Assembly: GCA_009746045.1 (NCBI GenBank)
Contig: RPFO01000667.1
Span: 2,347,380-2,397,316, forward strand
Direction of reading: 5' to 3'
DNA length: 49,937 nucleotides
Source of the DNA: Mesostigma viride
Lineage: Eukaryota > Streptophyta > Mesostigmatophyceae > Mesostigmatales > Mesostigmataceae
In this document: positions 32,365 to 45,312 of the stretch, one piece after another
Layout of the letters: the number at the start of each line of letters is the position of its first letter
How positions within the stretch are numbered: position 1 is the first letter of the stretch
The notes under the pieces: generated by a model
The model's database searches: none
Seen by the model: the letters and a program-made list of their open reading frames with translations, nothing else
What the model was told of the DNA's origin: nothing
Made by a program: the position numbers and the translations under genes

Positions 32365-32500
32365 TCTATTATTTAATTAATTAATTAATAGACACGTGAC
32401 TGCGTCACGTGAGCATAAGTCCTCAGTGGGAGGGGAACATGGGATGGAATGGATGGTATAAGCTATCTAGGTCCTAGTTACCCGGGAGTCTATATGTTGT
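32365..32500 (-). repeat. LINE-type 3' end, minus orientation
   Basis: Read on the minus strand it has AACTAGGACCTAGATAGCTT, CCATTCCATCCCATGTTC, GGACTTATGCTCACGTGACG and CAGTCACGTGTCTATTAATT in order. The first two words also occur downstream of the broken LINE ORF2 at about 1075-960. This links the coding remains to this 3'-end family. Confidence 0.65.
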
Positions 32501-33019
32501 GTAGCAACCATGCTTTGTGGGTTGTGGGTGAACCGTACGTGGGTACGCCCGGCCTAAAACCCCTCAGGCTCCGGGAGAGGCATTTGGCAGCACAATTGAC
32601 AGTGCTGTCCTCCGGATTTTTGCCTTTGCACCGTGCAGTTCTTGGACGTTTGGAATCATGGCATGGCTAACGTAATGACTGACTAGCTAGACCTTTTCAG
32701 TGGTTTTCCATTTGCGGGTATTTCCTCGTAAATGGTGGGAGAGCGATCGCAGCAATGGTGCTTACCACTAGACACTCCCGGCCAGTTAGGCTCGAAACAC
32801 ACTCCCTGATCAAGCAAGCTGTTTCCGGCCCCACCGTCTAGGTCATCTAGTCGATCTACACGTAAGCCAGCCATAATTTCAATGCACAAGGCTGCACATT
32901 TCCAACACCATCCATATTCATCATCCTGAACGACTCGAACACGCGGATAAGATAACGGCAGGCTCGAGCTACCATGGTCCGGATTCTCCCGATTTCTGGC
33001 CTGCGCTGGTTGTCTCCTT

Positions 33020-33560
33020 GATTTATATACTCCCAAACCGGCGCCTCTGAATTAATGAGCTCCAAGCCTATCTGTGGCCACTGGACCATGGGGCAGCCCT
33101 ACTGCACCCGCCATGCTTTTGCCATGTCGAAGCTTTATTGCACCCACAGGGGATGCCGGATGATTTCGACGGGCACCCTGTGGCATGCCTGTGGCGCGCA
33201 TGAGGGAAGGAGGGGTCTCTGCCCCCTGCCCGCTGTGCACACTAAGGGGTTCAAAGCACTCAGGTGCTCCATGACCCCCCAACGGGAGCACGTGTTTAAT
33301 TAATTAATGCTTTGGAAAGCACCACCAATCCTTTGCATGGACTGCATGCACATGAAGGCGCTGCCTGCGGAGATGACGTACACTCATGTTAGCAGGCTTG
33401 GCAGAATATGGAGCCCTCTCCCATGGCCGGTCTAATAGTCTCTACGGGTCGCATTAATTAATAAGTAAGCACGTGACTGCGTCATGTGGGTGCCAATACA
33501 AAGTAAAGGAACCTCCAACCCCTATACACAACGAGGAGGGGGTAGGGCGCCCTTGACTAG
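33020..33560. repeat. Mosaic of LINE 3'-end fragments
   Basis: 33025-33160 matches 36445-36570 in direct orientation (CCAAGCCTATCTGTGG and CTTTATTGCACCCACAG are shared). 33455-33550 matches 36640-36735 in inverted orientation, including the CACGTGACTGCGTCA word and the AATTAATTAA tail. This suggests two copies in opposite directions that partly overlap. 33560-33975 shows no gene. Confidence 0.6.
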
Positions 33561-33975
33561 CATGCATGCACTAGCTTCTCTCACTGCCACAACTGGGCAG
33601 GCCGCAGACTCTACAGGCCGCACTACCGCAGGGCCCGGGTCACCGACAACCACTTTAGGCACCTTCTACCCCTGCATCACTGAGGTATGTTGGTAGACAG
33701 TTAGTCCCAACTGCCCACCATCAAGAATAAAATAATTCACTCATTTCATGGAAACTGGGAAGACCAATCAACCATTCATGCATTTCCTCCCAATGTACGT
33801 GCCCACAGCATGGGAAGCTGCTGAAGCTTCTTTCCACAATTTTGCGGTGAACCCTTATTCTAATTTGGTGTCAAGTGAGACGACAGCTTGGCCAAATAAA
33901 AAAGTTACCTTCCCGCTCAAACGGTCTGGTTAAACCAAAATTGTTATCCACAAAGGAAATGTGGTGCCGCAAGGC

Positions 33976-35619
33976 TCACTTCTCCATATCGTCAATGTCT
34001 TGGGCAAGCGCCTGCTCAACGCCCCCCTCCTCCTCCTGGGGCTGCGATCGCGCTGGCATCTCCGATTCCCTTACCCCAGTCAGCGGGAGGCCCCCCAGGC
34101 CAGCTGCTGCGATGAAGCGCACATCGACGCTACTGGGCGACTGCGACCGACCAGGCTTCAGCTTCTTCCTGAGCTGCGCTAGCTCACTCTTGGCAGCTGT
34201 TGAAGACGTTCGCATGGGGGGAAGAAGAGAAAAGTCAAGCAGCAGTAACATGCCATAAACAGCCGTAGCAAAGTAAGGTAATGCGCATAACATTGATGGC
34301 CATGAGGGACACCAAGCAGGCAGGGTCGTGCACAGCCAGACGGGGCCAGCTTCCATGTGCGATCAACAGCCCAGCTCAAGCAACCCAGATCGGCCTCTAC
34401 TTAGGATGCTTTGTTACTTAGCAGGAAGGCTAAAAAAAGACATCTAAGTATGGACCCAACCAGTAAAGTATATATAAACCTTAAATTACATGGCTCATCA
34501 GTCGTAGAACCACAGATGGCATGCTTTTCTCAAGCCTGATGTCATCACGGCTACCCCGACTGATGCACATTCCACTGCATAGCAATGCCTCAGATGACAT
34601 GAATGGGTCAGAGTACACAAAATAGAAAAGCATGTTGGGTATTAGACTGCCCATGGATGACAGCACAGCGCCCTGAAACTGATCTGTCAGCCCAAGTATT
34701 TGGCTGTGGGTAAATTGGAGCAACCAGGGGTTCATGGATGAGAAAGGCTCTTGTGAGGATACAGCTAGCAGAATGCACAAAGCGTTTCCCTTGCCCTGGC
34801 TTGGATGACAAACCACAAGTCATCATATTATGTGCACGCCACGATGTGCAGGAAGACCTGATCATTGTGAGCTCCAGCCTGCTTTACTACTAGTGGCCTT
34901 TTTTTTCAGCCAACCTCGGTAAATGAGTAGCTGTAAGTCGATGAGAGTTCAGGTGTATGAGGAATGGGAAGGAGCTGTGAATTGGAAGCACATTCCGTGG
35001 ACAAGATGGTTACAGCACCAACCATCGGGTCAAGGGTCAGTCGTGTTCAGCACCGACCATTCAGCACTGAAAGTCAGGACAAGATGGTTTCTGCTAGGGA
35101 CGAGTCGCATGTAGACGTGTGGGCAGAGGAGATCCGCCTACCTGCACTCTCGGGGCTGGTGGGGGCCTGAATGGACCCCGCTTCCAGCGGAGGCTCCTCC
35201 AAGGTGTTGTCAAAAGCACCCGGCTGCTGCGAATCCCTGGGCGGCACCTGGCTGCCCTCCTGCACTCCCTGGAACAGCACCATGGCCCTCGCCACGAGTT
35301 CGGTGAGGTTGACGCTTCTTGCGGGCGCGCCGCGGGGCAACGTGGTAGCTCCCTTGCCGTGCCAGGGACTCGCCCCAGCATCCCTTTGGCCAGCGACAGA
35401 GGTAAGCACAGCGTTGCGAATGACAGGGGTGCCAGGTGGGCTGCCTGGGGGCTGTGTGTTATTTGCAGTATCTGTGAATTTCACAAATTCAAGCGCCATA
35501 AGAAAAGACAACTTTGATATTATTGTTATTATCAGAGGCAGCACCCTATCGCTTCGCCAGGCGATCCCTTTCCATTCCAACATAAACGTTTTTGAGAGGC
35601 CAAGTAGCACAACTCGCAC
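33976..35619 (-). CDS. Uncharacterised small protein, two exons recognised
   Basis: The last exon (34196-33976) follows the acceptor CGTCTTCAACAG. It encodes AKSELAQLRKKLKPGRSQSP, then an acidic C terminus ending DIDDMEK. The preceding exon ends at 35142 before GTAGGC, in phase 1, which matches exactly and completes an Ala codon. It contains VNLTELVARAMVLFQGVQ and a Pro/Ser-rich tail. The 5' limit is open: an ATG at 35619 or 35499, or an acceptor at 35452 (AACACACAG), are all possible. I recognise no domain. Splice-phase agreement and the charged helix followed by an acidic tail are the only support. Confidence 0.45.
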
Positions 35620-35634
35620 AAGCCATGTTATCTG

Positions 35635-35840
35635 GTCGGTCGGTCGGTCGGTCGGTCGGTCGGTCGGTCGGTCGGTCGGTCGGTCGGTCGGTCGGTCGGT
35701 CGGTCGGTCGGTCGGTCGGTCGGTCGGTCGGTCGGTCGGTCGGTCGGTCGGTCGGTCGGTCGGTCGGTCGGTCGGTCGGTCGGTCGGTCGGTCGGTCGGT
35801 CAGTCCGTCCGTCCGTCCGTCCGTCCCTCCGTCCGTCAGG
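35635..35840. repeat. (CGGT)n array ending in (CCGT)n
   Basis: About 42 GGTC units up to 35801, then GTCC units to about 35840. It is upstream of the small minus-strand gene. Frames across it encode Gly-Arg-Ser-Val or Thr-Asp-Arg-Pro repeats and are not genes. Confidence 0.95.
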
Positions 35841-36389
35841 CAGGTGGGGCCCCAGTAAGATGGGTAAGTGGCCCGGCCGACCAGTGACAACTTGTCGGTC
35901 CATTGCTGCCCTACCTAGTTCATCTAGCTGGCTCACCTTTAATCCATGCATCCTGTTACCGTTGGTAACCAACTTGGCGGAGAATCTGGTAAGGAGCTCG
36001 TCAGGAAACAAGCAGGCTGTATCATTATACTGCTGCCACCTGATTAACGCTCAAAATCTAGGGCTTGTACCTCGTGGAGGTACCCGTGGAGGTATGGCTG
36101 GAGGCATACCGAAGGAGGCACGGGCAAAGACTGCCCTACGGTCTCCCAGTGCAGGTATGCATGTGCGATGGGATAGAAACCGAGCCTGCCTGGTCTCACA
36201 AGGCCACGAGACTACCCAACCCGCACACTCGCTTGTCGATTTCTACGCACCAACAAAGTGTGACAAGCATGCGTTCTCTCAACCCCATGGATGCTGAGAC
36301 GCCTACACGACAAACCACACGACAGACACGTACACAAGGGACCCCCGATGGAAACCGGCGAATATGGACCACACTATGACCGACAACTA

Positions 36390-36740
36390 GGGGTTGTGGG
36401 TTAATCCTGTGTATGCCCCTAAAACCCCTCAGGCTCCGGGAGAGGCCTTTATATTCTCCCAATCCGGCGCCTCTAAATGTGTTCCAAGCCTATCTGTGGG
36501 CTTGGACCGTGGCCGGGGCAGCCTTACTGCATCCGCCATGCTTTTGCTATATCGAGCTTTATTGCACCCACAGTTGCGCCCGCACCATGATGCGGAGAGA
36601 GCGCTCTGTGGCCTGCCCACTTGAGGCAGCGAGGAAAGCTAGGGCGCCCTCCCTCCTCGTTGTGTATAGGGGTTGAAGGTTCCTTTATTGGTACCCACGT
36701 GACGCAGTCTACGTGATAATAAATTAATTAATAAAGTAAT
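36390..36740 (+). repeat. LINE-type 3' end, plus orientation
   Basis: It starts near CCCCTAAAACCCCTCAGGCT (also at about 32555) and contains the CCAAGCCTATCTGTGG and CTTTATTGCACCCACAG words. It ends ACCCACGTGACGCAGTCTAC, GTG, then AATTAATTAATAAAG. It is the longest uninterrupted copy of this 3' region in the window. 36741-37330 shows no gene. Confidence 0.6.
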
Positions 36741-37330
36741 TGATGAACCACACGATGGGCATGGCGTCTTCCAGCCGGGAGAAGAGTGGCAGGCTGCGAT
36801 ACACGAGCTATAGTTCCAAGTGCTCAAGTACATCCTCGATGCATACGTGCAAGCGATTCAATATAGAAAGCTATTCAATAGTAATGGAAACCTGTGCAAA
36901 CGAGTAGAAAAACGAGGGGAAAGATTAGGAACCGATATACTAGTCCAAAACCGAGCAAAGATTGGTTAAGTAGATCATTATAAAACACCATTTACTATAC
37001 TTGCCATTGAATGCCATATCATACATTGATGATAGTCTATTACCGATACACAGTTATTATGAACGATCGCTGATATACAACAATGAGAGAAGGCTAAGAA
37101 AACCCTACCCAAGTAAGAAGACAGCGAACACCAGACTAGGCAAGATAATCATCACCAAAAATCACTAGCACAGAAATTTGTACGCTAACTACACTACATC
37201 TCTTGTAAACACAAGGAGCCTGTGACAGAAGGGTCTGCTTTTACTCAACATTTGTGAAGCCTCTCATAGCAAGACAGCCAAACCCACACGCGAAGCAACA
37301 CAGCCAGATCCACACAGTAAGCACGCCATA

Positions 37331-37534
37331 TCAAGCACCTTTGCCTGCCAGCACCGCCACTGCTGCATCGCGGCCCCACTCCTTGCCCCAGTGCGTCGTC
37401 GCCCACTCCGTGGCGGCCCGCAGCTCCATCTCCACTCGTTCCGAGTAGGTAAGCAGCGAGACAGGCAGGTCCAGGGGGGGGGGGGGAGAGGGCCGTGCGC
37501 GCGGCTGGGGGGCGTTGATGGCCGGTATGGCTTG
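37331..37534 (-). CDS. Putative terminal exon, uncharacterised protein
   Basis: It follows the pyrimidine-rich acceptor GTCGCCCCGCAG and encodes a Pro-rich start, then LLTYSERVEMELRAATEWAT and THWGKEWGRDAAVAVL before a stop. The amphipathic, Trp-containing end looks protein-like. Phase 0 at the acceptor does not match the best donor of the exon at 38775-40348 (phase 2), so a missing exon or a different donor must be assumed. No family is recognised. Confidence 0.4.
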   Translation of the reverse strand, partial: QAIPAINAPQPRARPSPPPPLDLPVSLLTYSERVEMELRAATEWATTHWGKEWGRDAAVAVLAGKGA

Positions 37535-37894
37535 CTGCGGGGCGACGGAGGTACAAATGGCCAGGAAATTCCGTTGCATGCGTCAGGCCAGTTAGGCAAA
37601 GAAGTTTGTCAGGGATTTTATTGCTATGGGAGTTGGCTGCGGCAAAACGAGGGAAAGGGAGGCAACAGGACGGGTCTCTTGTGGACAGCTTTGTGCTGCC
37701 CTATCAGGTTGGAAGAAGCGGCCAACGTAATGCAGTTCATTACGAACAAGAACGCAAGACAGACACCAGACACAAGGTTAAGGGCATGAACCATCCGTAG
37801 ATACGTGTATATTCATACCGGTTCAACAGGCTGTTTGCCGGCACGATATGCACCATAGAAAAGGTATGGACATGGCACAGGTAGTCACACGGCA

Positions 37895-38587
<693 letters not shown>

Positions 38588-38774
38588 GTTTCGATGCACT
38601 GCTGTAACACAGTTGCATGTGCTTGTCGGGGCCAGTTGGCACGCTTGCAGAAGGCACCTGCAACACTAACCACCTCTAGTGCGACCAAACAAAAGGCAGT
38701 CTTTACCCAACCTATCAAGTGAGACAGCCGTACTAGTGGGACCAACCAAACATGCAAGCAAATGGCAGCCGTAC

Positions 38775-40348
38775 CCGATCTCTGCGCGCAGCGTTGCAAG
38801 CAGCGCTGCGTCAGCATCCATCACGCCCTGCGTCATCTTCCTCGCGTCTGATTGGACGGCCGCCGCGTGCCGCGTGCACGTCCCCATGGGGGCAGCAGCC
38901 AGTATACGTGCCGCCGCCGGCGACAACCGGTCGATCCCTTGCACCGCCGGCCGCTGCATCGGTTGGTCCGCATCTGGTTTAATGCTGGCAGTGGGATGGG
39001 ACGGCCCCCCTGTCCGATTGAGCTTGCCTCGCTTGGTACTTGCGGTCGCAGTGTCCCCAGGTTTCTTGGCTTTGGCTATAGCGGGGGCCGGGCTTGGCAC
39101 CGACGGTTTCTTCGCTGGCACCCCCGGATTACCAGGGGGTTGGCCACTCAAAGGCGCTAGAGTAGGGTGCGCAGTGCTTGCACTTCCTGCGGGAGCTACC
39201 GTAAGCTGCAGGGATGTGGTCCCTTGTGTGGGGCGGGTGCCCGGTGGCTCAGGGGACAGCACGGCAGGGACGCGGCTCTCCCTCGACCCATCAGGTGGCA
39301 GTATTACCTCGCCATCCCTACCCACCACCCTGAGAGCGTCTCGTGGGGGAGTGCCCATGCCCTCCTCCGCGTAAGGCGCGCCGTCCCCTGTCCTTTCCCG
39401 CGACACAACTGCTGGCCGCAACACAAGCGTCGCCATCGGAGGGTCCGGCGGCCGCAAGCTCCCGACCGTGGCATTCTCGACAGGGGACAAGGGGATGTGA
39501 GCGAGTGGCACACTCTGGTGGAAGGCGGCACCGCTGTTCGTGCTGGAACCCGCGTCCATGTTAGAGGACGCAGACGGTCCGCCCAATGACGCGCGAAGCT
39601 GCCGCCAATGCCGCAGCGTCCCACGCGCTGCGGCTCCCGCTGATTGGACATCATCACCGGGTGGGCTTATGCTTGCATGCCCCACCTCATCTGACAAATC
39701 CGCAGTCTCCTCCTCCTTTCCCTCCTGCCCCTCCTTTCCCTCCTGCCCCTCCTTTCCCTCCTGCCACTCCTTTCCCTCCTGCCACTCCTTTCCCTCCTGC
39801 CACTCCTTTCCCTCCTGCCCCACCTTCCCCCGGCGCTTGCCCCCGTGACCACCGCGGTCCCCAAGCTGCTGCGGTGCCGACATGCGCACATCCTCCACGC
39901 CCACGCGGATACTCTTCCCAGGAACTGGCACGGGGTTCACTACAGTCACAGTGTCCGTTGCTGTGGGCGTACGAAGGACGTTGTTGCCTGTCACCGTGGC
40001 ATCCCCCACCCCTATGCCACCGTCACTGCTGTCATCGCCAGCTGGCGCCTGACCGTCGCCATTGCTGCCGCTGGTGCTGCCGCGGCCGCTGTCTGCTTCA
40101 TGGAGGCCTGGTGCATGGCGCGGGGCATGGCTTGGGCTTTGGCCTGAGCTGGTGACGTTGGCTAGGCGTGGCTTGGGCATGCCGCTGAGATGCATTTCAC
40201 TTACATTTGAGAGCTCGATGGAATGCGTCGCGTTGGCCAGCAGTGCGAGCGGGGGTGGGGGCATGGCGGCGGCCAGCAGCGCAGCCTCCATTAGAAAGAT
40301 GTCCTCGCACGCGCGCTGGGCCGGGAGCAACGTCTCTTCCAGCGTCTC
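38775..40348 (-). CDS. Large internal exon of an uncharacterised low-complexity protein
   Basis: The acceptor CTGTGCCTTGCGCAG (phase 0) leads into ETLEETLLPAQRACEDIF. The frame is open for over 1.5 kb of mixed, non-repeat sequence. It contains a Lys/Glu/Gln tract of EGKEWQ-type hexapeptides (about 39830-39705), many Ser, Pro and Thr, and a final Ala-rich helix (MDADAALLATLRAEIG). A donor GTACGG at 38774 would end it in phase 2; the frame otherwise stays open to 38666. No known domain is recognised. It probably follows the exon at 41702-42169, whose donor phase matches. Confidence 0.5.
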
Positions 40349-41701
40349 CTGCGCAAGGCACAGTTCAAACAGTCAAGTAGCGAATGTGGCTATCTTGGGT
40401 GACTCCTTATTCTTGGTATGCTGTCGGTAAGGCTGCAGGAGGGTGGCCACGGGCAGCGGTGCTGGTTTCGAAATAGGATATGTGGCACTAGCACGGTTCA
40501 TTAATTTGTTTTGGGTACGAGTATACCAACCAGGCAGGCAACCGCATGATTAGCATATGTGCATGCTTGGCACGCAATCAGACGTACCCAGCAAAGCGTG
40601 GGACAGGGAGGGTGCGTTCGTCAGGTTCGCTGCGCGTACGCATCCGGCCCATCGGCGCAGGCAAGGTGCTGGCAGATAGTTGCAAGCTTTACAATGAGGG
40701 CAACGTTGGCGAGTTGTTTGAAATGTTTCTGGCAGCAGGTAGACTAAGATTACGTTTTACATAAATATGTGTAAAGCAGTGCACCACAAATATTTACTTA
40801 AAGATGGCACCAGCCTCCTGACGGTCACACAATGGCCACACCGTGCAAGTGCGACCGTGCCACGCATCATGGCACCTGATAGCAACAACGAAAATGGAGA
40901 CCTTCAGAACTTATTGCATCAAGGTGAACATTCATAAAGAAAGGCCGGGCCCATGTCTGCTGCAGCCCTCCTCAAAGGACTCTTCCATGAACTCACGCAA
41001 AAGGGGGGCAGATCCCAAGGGAGGAGTCCAGGGGTCCGGTCAACGGTTGGGGATAACGGTCAGGCGTGAAGGGAAGGGACACGTGGGCTCGCACGGTGGA
41101 GTCAGGCGCCGTCAAACAAAGGCAGGCGGAGGCAGTGAAACCCACATGCGCATGCGGCGATGGGAACACCCACGCGGCACGTGTGGCTAACTAGTCTGCA
41201 AGGCTTGTTACTATCATATGCAAGTGCCGTGCCACCAACGCTCGTGGAACACTGTCATAGACCCACGACCTCTCAAGTCCGACCATTGGTGGCTGGTTAG
41301 CGCAACAAAAGGGGCACCTTGGCCCCAACAGAGAGCAGGGTACCTTCCCCGTTTTACCACCTGACGGCTTCAACACCGATGGAAGTACCCTAACCGACGC
41401 TGCGCCCCCCAACCCACTCATGCCCACGCTCAGGGCCCACCTTGTGAGCGCCAAGCCCCACATCACTGCAACGCCCACGCCCACCGTCCACTGCATGCGC
41501 GCCCCCTCCATGCCGGCACCCACATGGCCACGCACACCCCCACCTTGTGGCTGCGCATGCACCCACCCTGTTACTATACAAGTTGCCTTGTATTATGCAC
41601 AACAGAGCGCACATGCCCATTTTGTGGCTGCACATGACCCCACCTTGTCGCATTCCCCCACCATTAAATTATTACCCACAATACAACCCCCATTCCCCCA
41701 C

Positions 41702-42169
41702 CTTATGGTTGCGCGTCGCCAGCTCCAGGTTCAGCCCCTGCAGCCGCGACCGCACAACCCTCTCCCCCGCGCCCACCCTCATCGCCATCTCCAGCGCTGC
41801 CAGCTGCTCCGTGATGCACGCCAGCAGCCGCTCCTCTGCTGTGGCACCACGCCCCCGCAGCCGGGGGGTGGGGACCAGGCCGGGCACTGTAGCGGGCACC
41901 ATAGGGGGTACCCCGTCAGGGACAATACTTGGCACAATATCGTGGGCTGCGCCGGTAGCGACGCCCTCGCTGCCATCACCAGCGTGGCTCTCCCAGCCCT
42001 CGTGGTCATCGCCCTCGCCACGCGCCTGGTTGCCTAGTGCAGCGGTGACCTCCGCGCTGCCGTCCCCCGCGCCCCCGAGCAGCAGCGAGGTCACGCGGTG
42101 GTCGTACGGCAGCCCTGAAGCGCGCAGTTTCTCTGCCAGCGCATGCGCCATCTGGTGATCTCGCTCCAT
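41702..42169 (-). CDS. Exon of an uncharacterised protein with charged helices
   Basis: The acceptor is CCCCACCTCCCCAAG before ATGGAGCGAG. It encodes MERDHQMAHALAEKLRASGL, a Gly/Ala/Asp-rich middle, a VP-rich run (IVPDGVPPMVPATVPGLVP) and a helical end, LLACITEQLAALEMAMR. It ends ATRNHK before GTGGGG, phase 0, compatible with the exon at 40348. An initiator Met at this point is also possible. No family is recognised. The intron 41701-40349 shows no gene. Confidence 0.5.
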
Positions 42170-42993
42170 CTTGGGGAGGTGGGGGGGCCAGGTGGGCCAC
42201 AGCAGGGCCACAGCAGGTGGGCGCAGGGGGCATGGGTGTACACAGCACCGAGGGCGGGTTTAAGGTTCAGGGTTTAGGGTGAGGGGGCAAGAGGTCCAGG
42301 GGCAAAGTCAAGGGTCAAAAATACGTCACCAGTGCTACACTATTGTAGCCTTTTGTCAAGGGCAGTTGCATCGTGGGCAACCTTTGTCATAATGGAAGCA
42401 ATGCCACCAGTCATCTTGGAAAGTTTCTAGGAATGCTAAACAGGACTTTTCTACAGGACTGCTAGACAGGACTGTTACCTAGAACTGCTAAACAGGACGA
42501 GTGCCTGGGATATTATCTAGAACATATATCCAGTGCTATAATGGAAGGCTACCCCTCCGTGTGCCTGCTGCATACCTTCCCATGAGCGGGGCAACTGACA
42601 GGGCCACGAGCTTACGAAGGAGGGGAGCCTACTGGGCCGCCTGAGCCACGGGAGGAGGGTCGCTGAGCCAGAATGAGAGTTTGCTCCGCAGGCAACCACA
42701 CGTATGTCGCGATAGCTACACATGTCGTGCCATATGTACTGCTACTGTATGTCATGCCATGTGTACCTGCTGCGCAGACCCTGCAGGTCGCCTGCGTCCC
42801 ACCAGACCAGGGCAGACACCTGCCCCTGGGAACCGTGGCGCCCTCACGAGACACCCAGGGGAACAAACCAGCACCGAGGCAGACCCCTTACCCAACCCCA
42901 GCCTTGACCATCCCCACAGCGTTCACGCTCCCCAGGAGACAACCCCATCCTCCTCGCAGCGTTCCCTCCTTCCCCCCCGACCACACCTTGCTG

Positions 42994-45282
42994 CCATCCA
43001 ACAAGAAACAGCCATCTGCCTCCATCGCTGCTTCTCCCTCCTTACAAGAAACAGCCATCTGCCTCCATCGCTGCTTCTCCCTACTTAACAAGAAACAGAC
43101 ATCTGCCTCCATAGCTGCTTCTCCCTACTTAACAAGAAACAGCCATCTGCCTCCATCGCTGCTTCTCCCTACTCAACAGGAAACAGACATCTGCCTTCAT
43201 CCCTGCTTCTCCCTACTTAACAAGAAACAGCCACCTGCCTCCATCCCTGCTTCTCCCTCCTTAACAAGAAACAGACATCTGCCTCCATCGCTGCTTCTCC
43301 CTACTCAACAGGAAACAGACATCTGCCTCCATCGCTGCTTCTCCCTCCTTACAAGAAACAGCCATCTGCCTCCATCGCTGCTTCTCCGTACTTAACGAGA
43401 AACAGCCATCTGCCTCCATCCCTGCTTCTCCCTCCTTAACAAGAAACAGACATTAACCCCCATCGCTGCTTCTCCCTACTCAACAAAAAACAGACATTAA
43501 CCCCCATAGCTGCTTCTCCCTACTTAACAAGAAACAGCCACCTGCCCCCATCGCTGCTTCTCCCTACTTAACAAGAAACAGCCACCTGCCCCCATCGCTG
43601 CTTCTCCCTACTTAACAAGAAACAGCCATCTGCCCCCATCGCTGCTTCTCCCTACTCAACAAGAAACAGCCATCTGCCTCCATCACTGCTTCTCCCTACT
43701 CAACAAGAAACAGCCATCTGCCTTCATCACTGCTTCTCCCTACTTAACAAGAAACAGACATCTGCCTCCATAGCTGCTTCTCCCTACTTAACAAGAAACA
43801 GCCATCTGCCTCCATCGCTGCTTCTCCCTACTTAACAAGAAACAGCCACCTGCCTCCATCGCTGCTTCTCCCTACTCAACAAGAAACAGCCATCTGCCTC
43901 CATCCCTGCTTCTCCCTCCTTAACAAGAAACAGACATTAACCCCCATTGCTGCTTCTCCCTACTTAACAAGAAACAGCCATCTGCCTCCATCGCTGCTTC
44001 TCCCTACTTAACAAGAAACAGCCATCTGCCTCCATCCCTGCTTCTCCCTCCTTACAAGAAACAGCCATCTGCCTCCATCGCTGCTTCTCCCTACTTAACA
44101 AGAAACAGACATCTGCCTCCATAGCTGCTTCTCCCTACTTAACAAGAAACAGCCATCTGCCTCCATCGCTGCTTCTCCCTACTTAACAAGAAACAGCCAT
44201 CTGCCTCCATCCCTGCTTCTCCCTACTTAACAAGAAACAGCCACCTGCCTCCATCCCTGCTTCTCCCTCCTTAACAAGAAACAGCCACCTGCCTCCATCG
44301 CTGCTTCTCCCTACTCAACAAGAAACAGCCATCTGCCTCCATCCCTGCTTCTCCCTCCTTAACAAGAAACAGACATTAACCCCCATTGCTGCTTCTCCCT
44401 ACTTAACAAGAAACAGCCATCTGCCTCCATCGCTGCTTCTCCCTACTTAACAAAAAACAGACATTAACCCCCATCGCTGCTTCTCCCTACTTAACAAGAA
44501 ACAGCCACCTGCCTCCATCACTGCTTCTCCCTACTCAACAAGAAACAGCCATCTGCCTCCATAGCTGCTTCTCCCTACTTAACAAGAAACAGACATCTGC
44601 CTCCATCGCTGCTTCTCCCTACTTAACAAGAAACAGCCATCTGCCTCCATCGCTGCTTCTCCCTACTTAACAAGAAACAGACATCTGCCTCCATAGCTGC
44701 TTCTCCCTACTTAACAAGAAACAGCCATCTGCCTCCATCGCTGCTTCTCCCTACTTAACAAGAAACAGCCATCTGCCTCCATCCCTGCTTCTCCCTCCTT
44801 AACAAGAAACAGACATTAACCCCCATTGCTGCTTCTCCCTACTCAACAAAAAACAGACATTAACCCCCATCGCTGCTTCTCCCTACTTAACAAGAAACAG
44901 CCATCTGCCTCCATCCCTGCTTCTCCCTACTTAACAAGACACAGCAACCTGCCTCCATCGCTGCTTCTCCCTACTTAACAGGAAACAGCCATCTGCCTCC
45001 ATCGCTGCTTCTCCCTACTTAACAAGAAACAGCCATCTGCCTCCATCGCTGCTTCTCCCTACTTAACAAGAAACAGCCATCTGCCTCCATCGCTGCTTCT
45101 CCCTACTCAACAAGAAACAGCCATCTGCCTCCATCGCTGCTTCTCCCTACTTAACAGGAAACAGCCATCTGCCTCCATCGCTGCTTCTCCCTACTTAACA
45201 GGAAACAGCCATCTGCCTCCACCGCTGGTTCTCCCTCCTTAACAAGAAACAGCCACCTGCCTCCATCACTGCTTCTCCCTCC
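42994..45282. repeat. 44-bp minisatellite, about 52 units
   Basis: The unit is close to CCATCGCTGCTTCTCCCTAC plus TTAACAAGAAACAGCCATCTGCCT. Variants recur in a non-random order: CATTAACCCCCAT replacing CATCTGCCTCCAT, CTACTTAA against CTCCTTAA, and single-T deletions. Because 44 is not a multiple of 3, no frame stays open. Read on the minus strand, each unit holds a TTTCTTGTTAAG pyrimidine-AG word. Confidence 0.97.
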
Positions 45283-45312
45283 AACACCCTCATACAAAAT
45301 AGCTTCCGTGCC

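Noticed and set aside
42250-42290. TTTAGGG-like telomere word
   Set aside because: Only one or two imperfect copies in G-rich sequence, not an interstitial telomere array.
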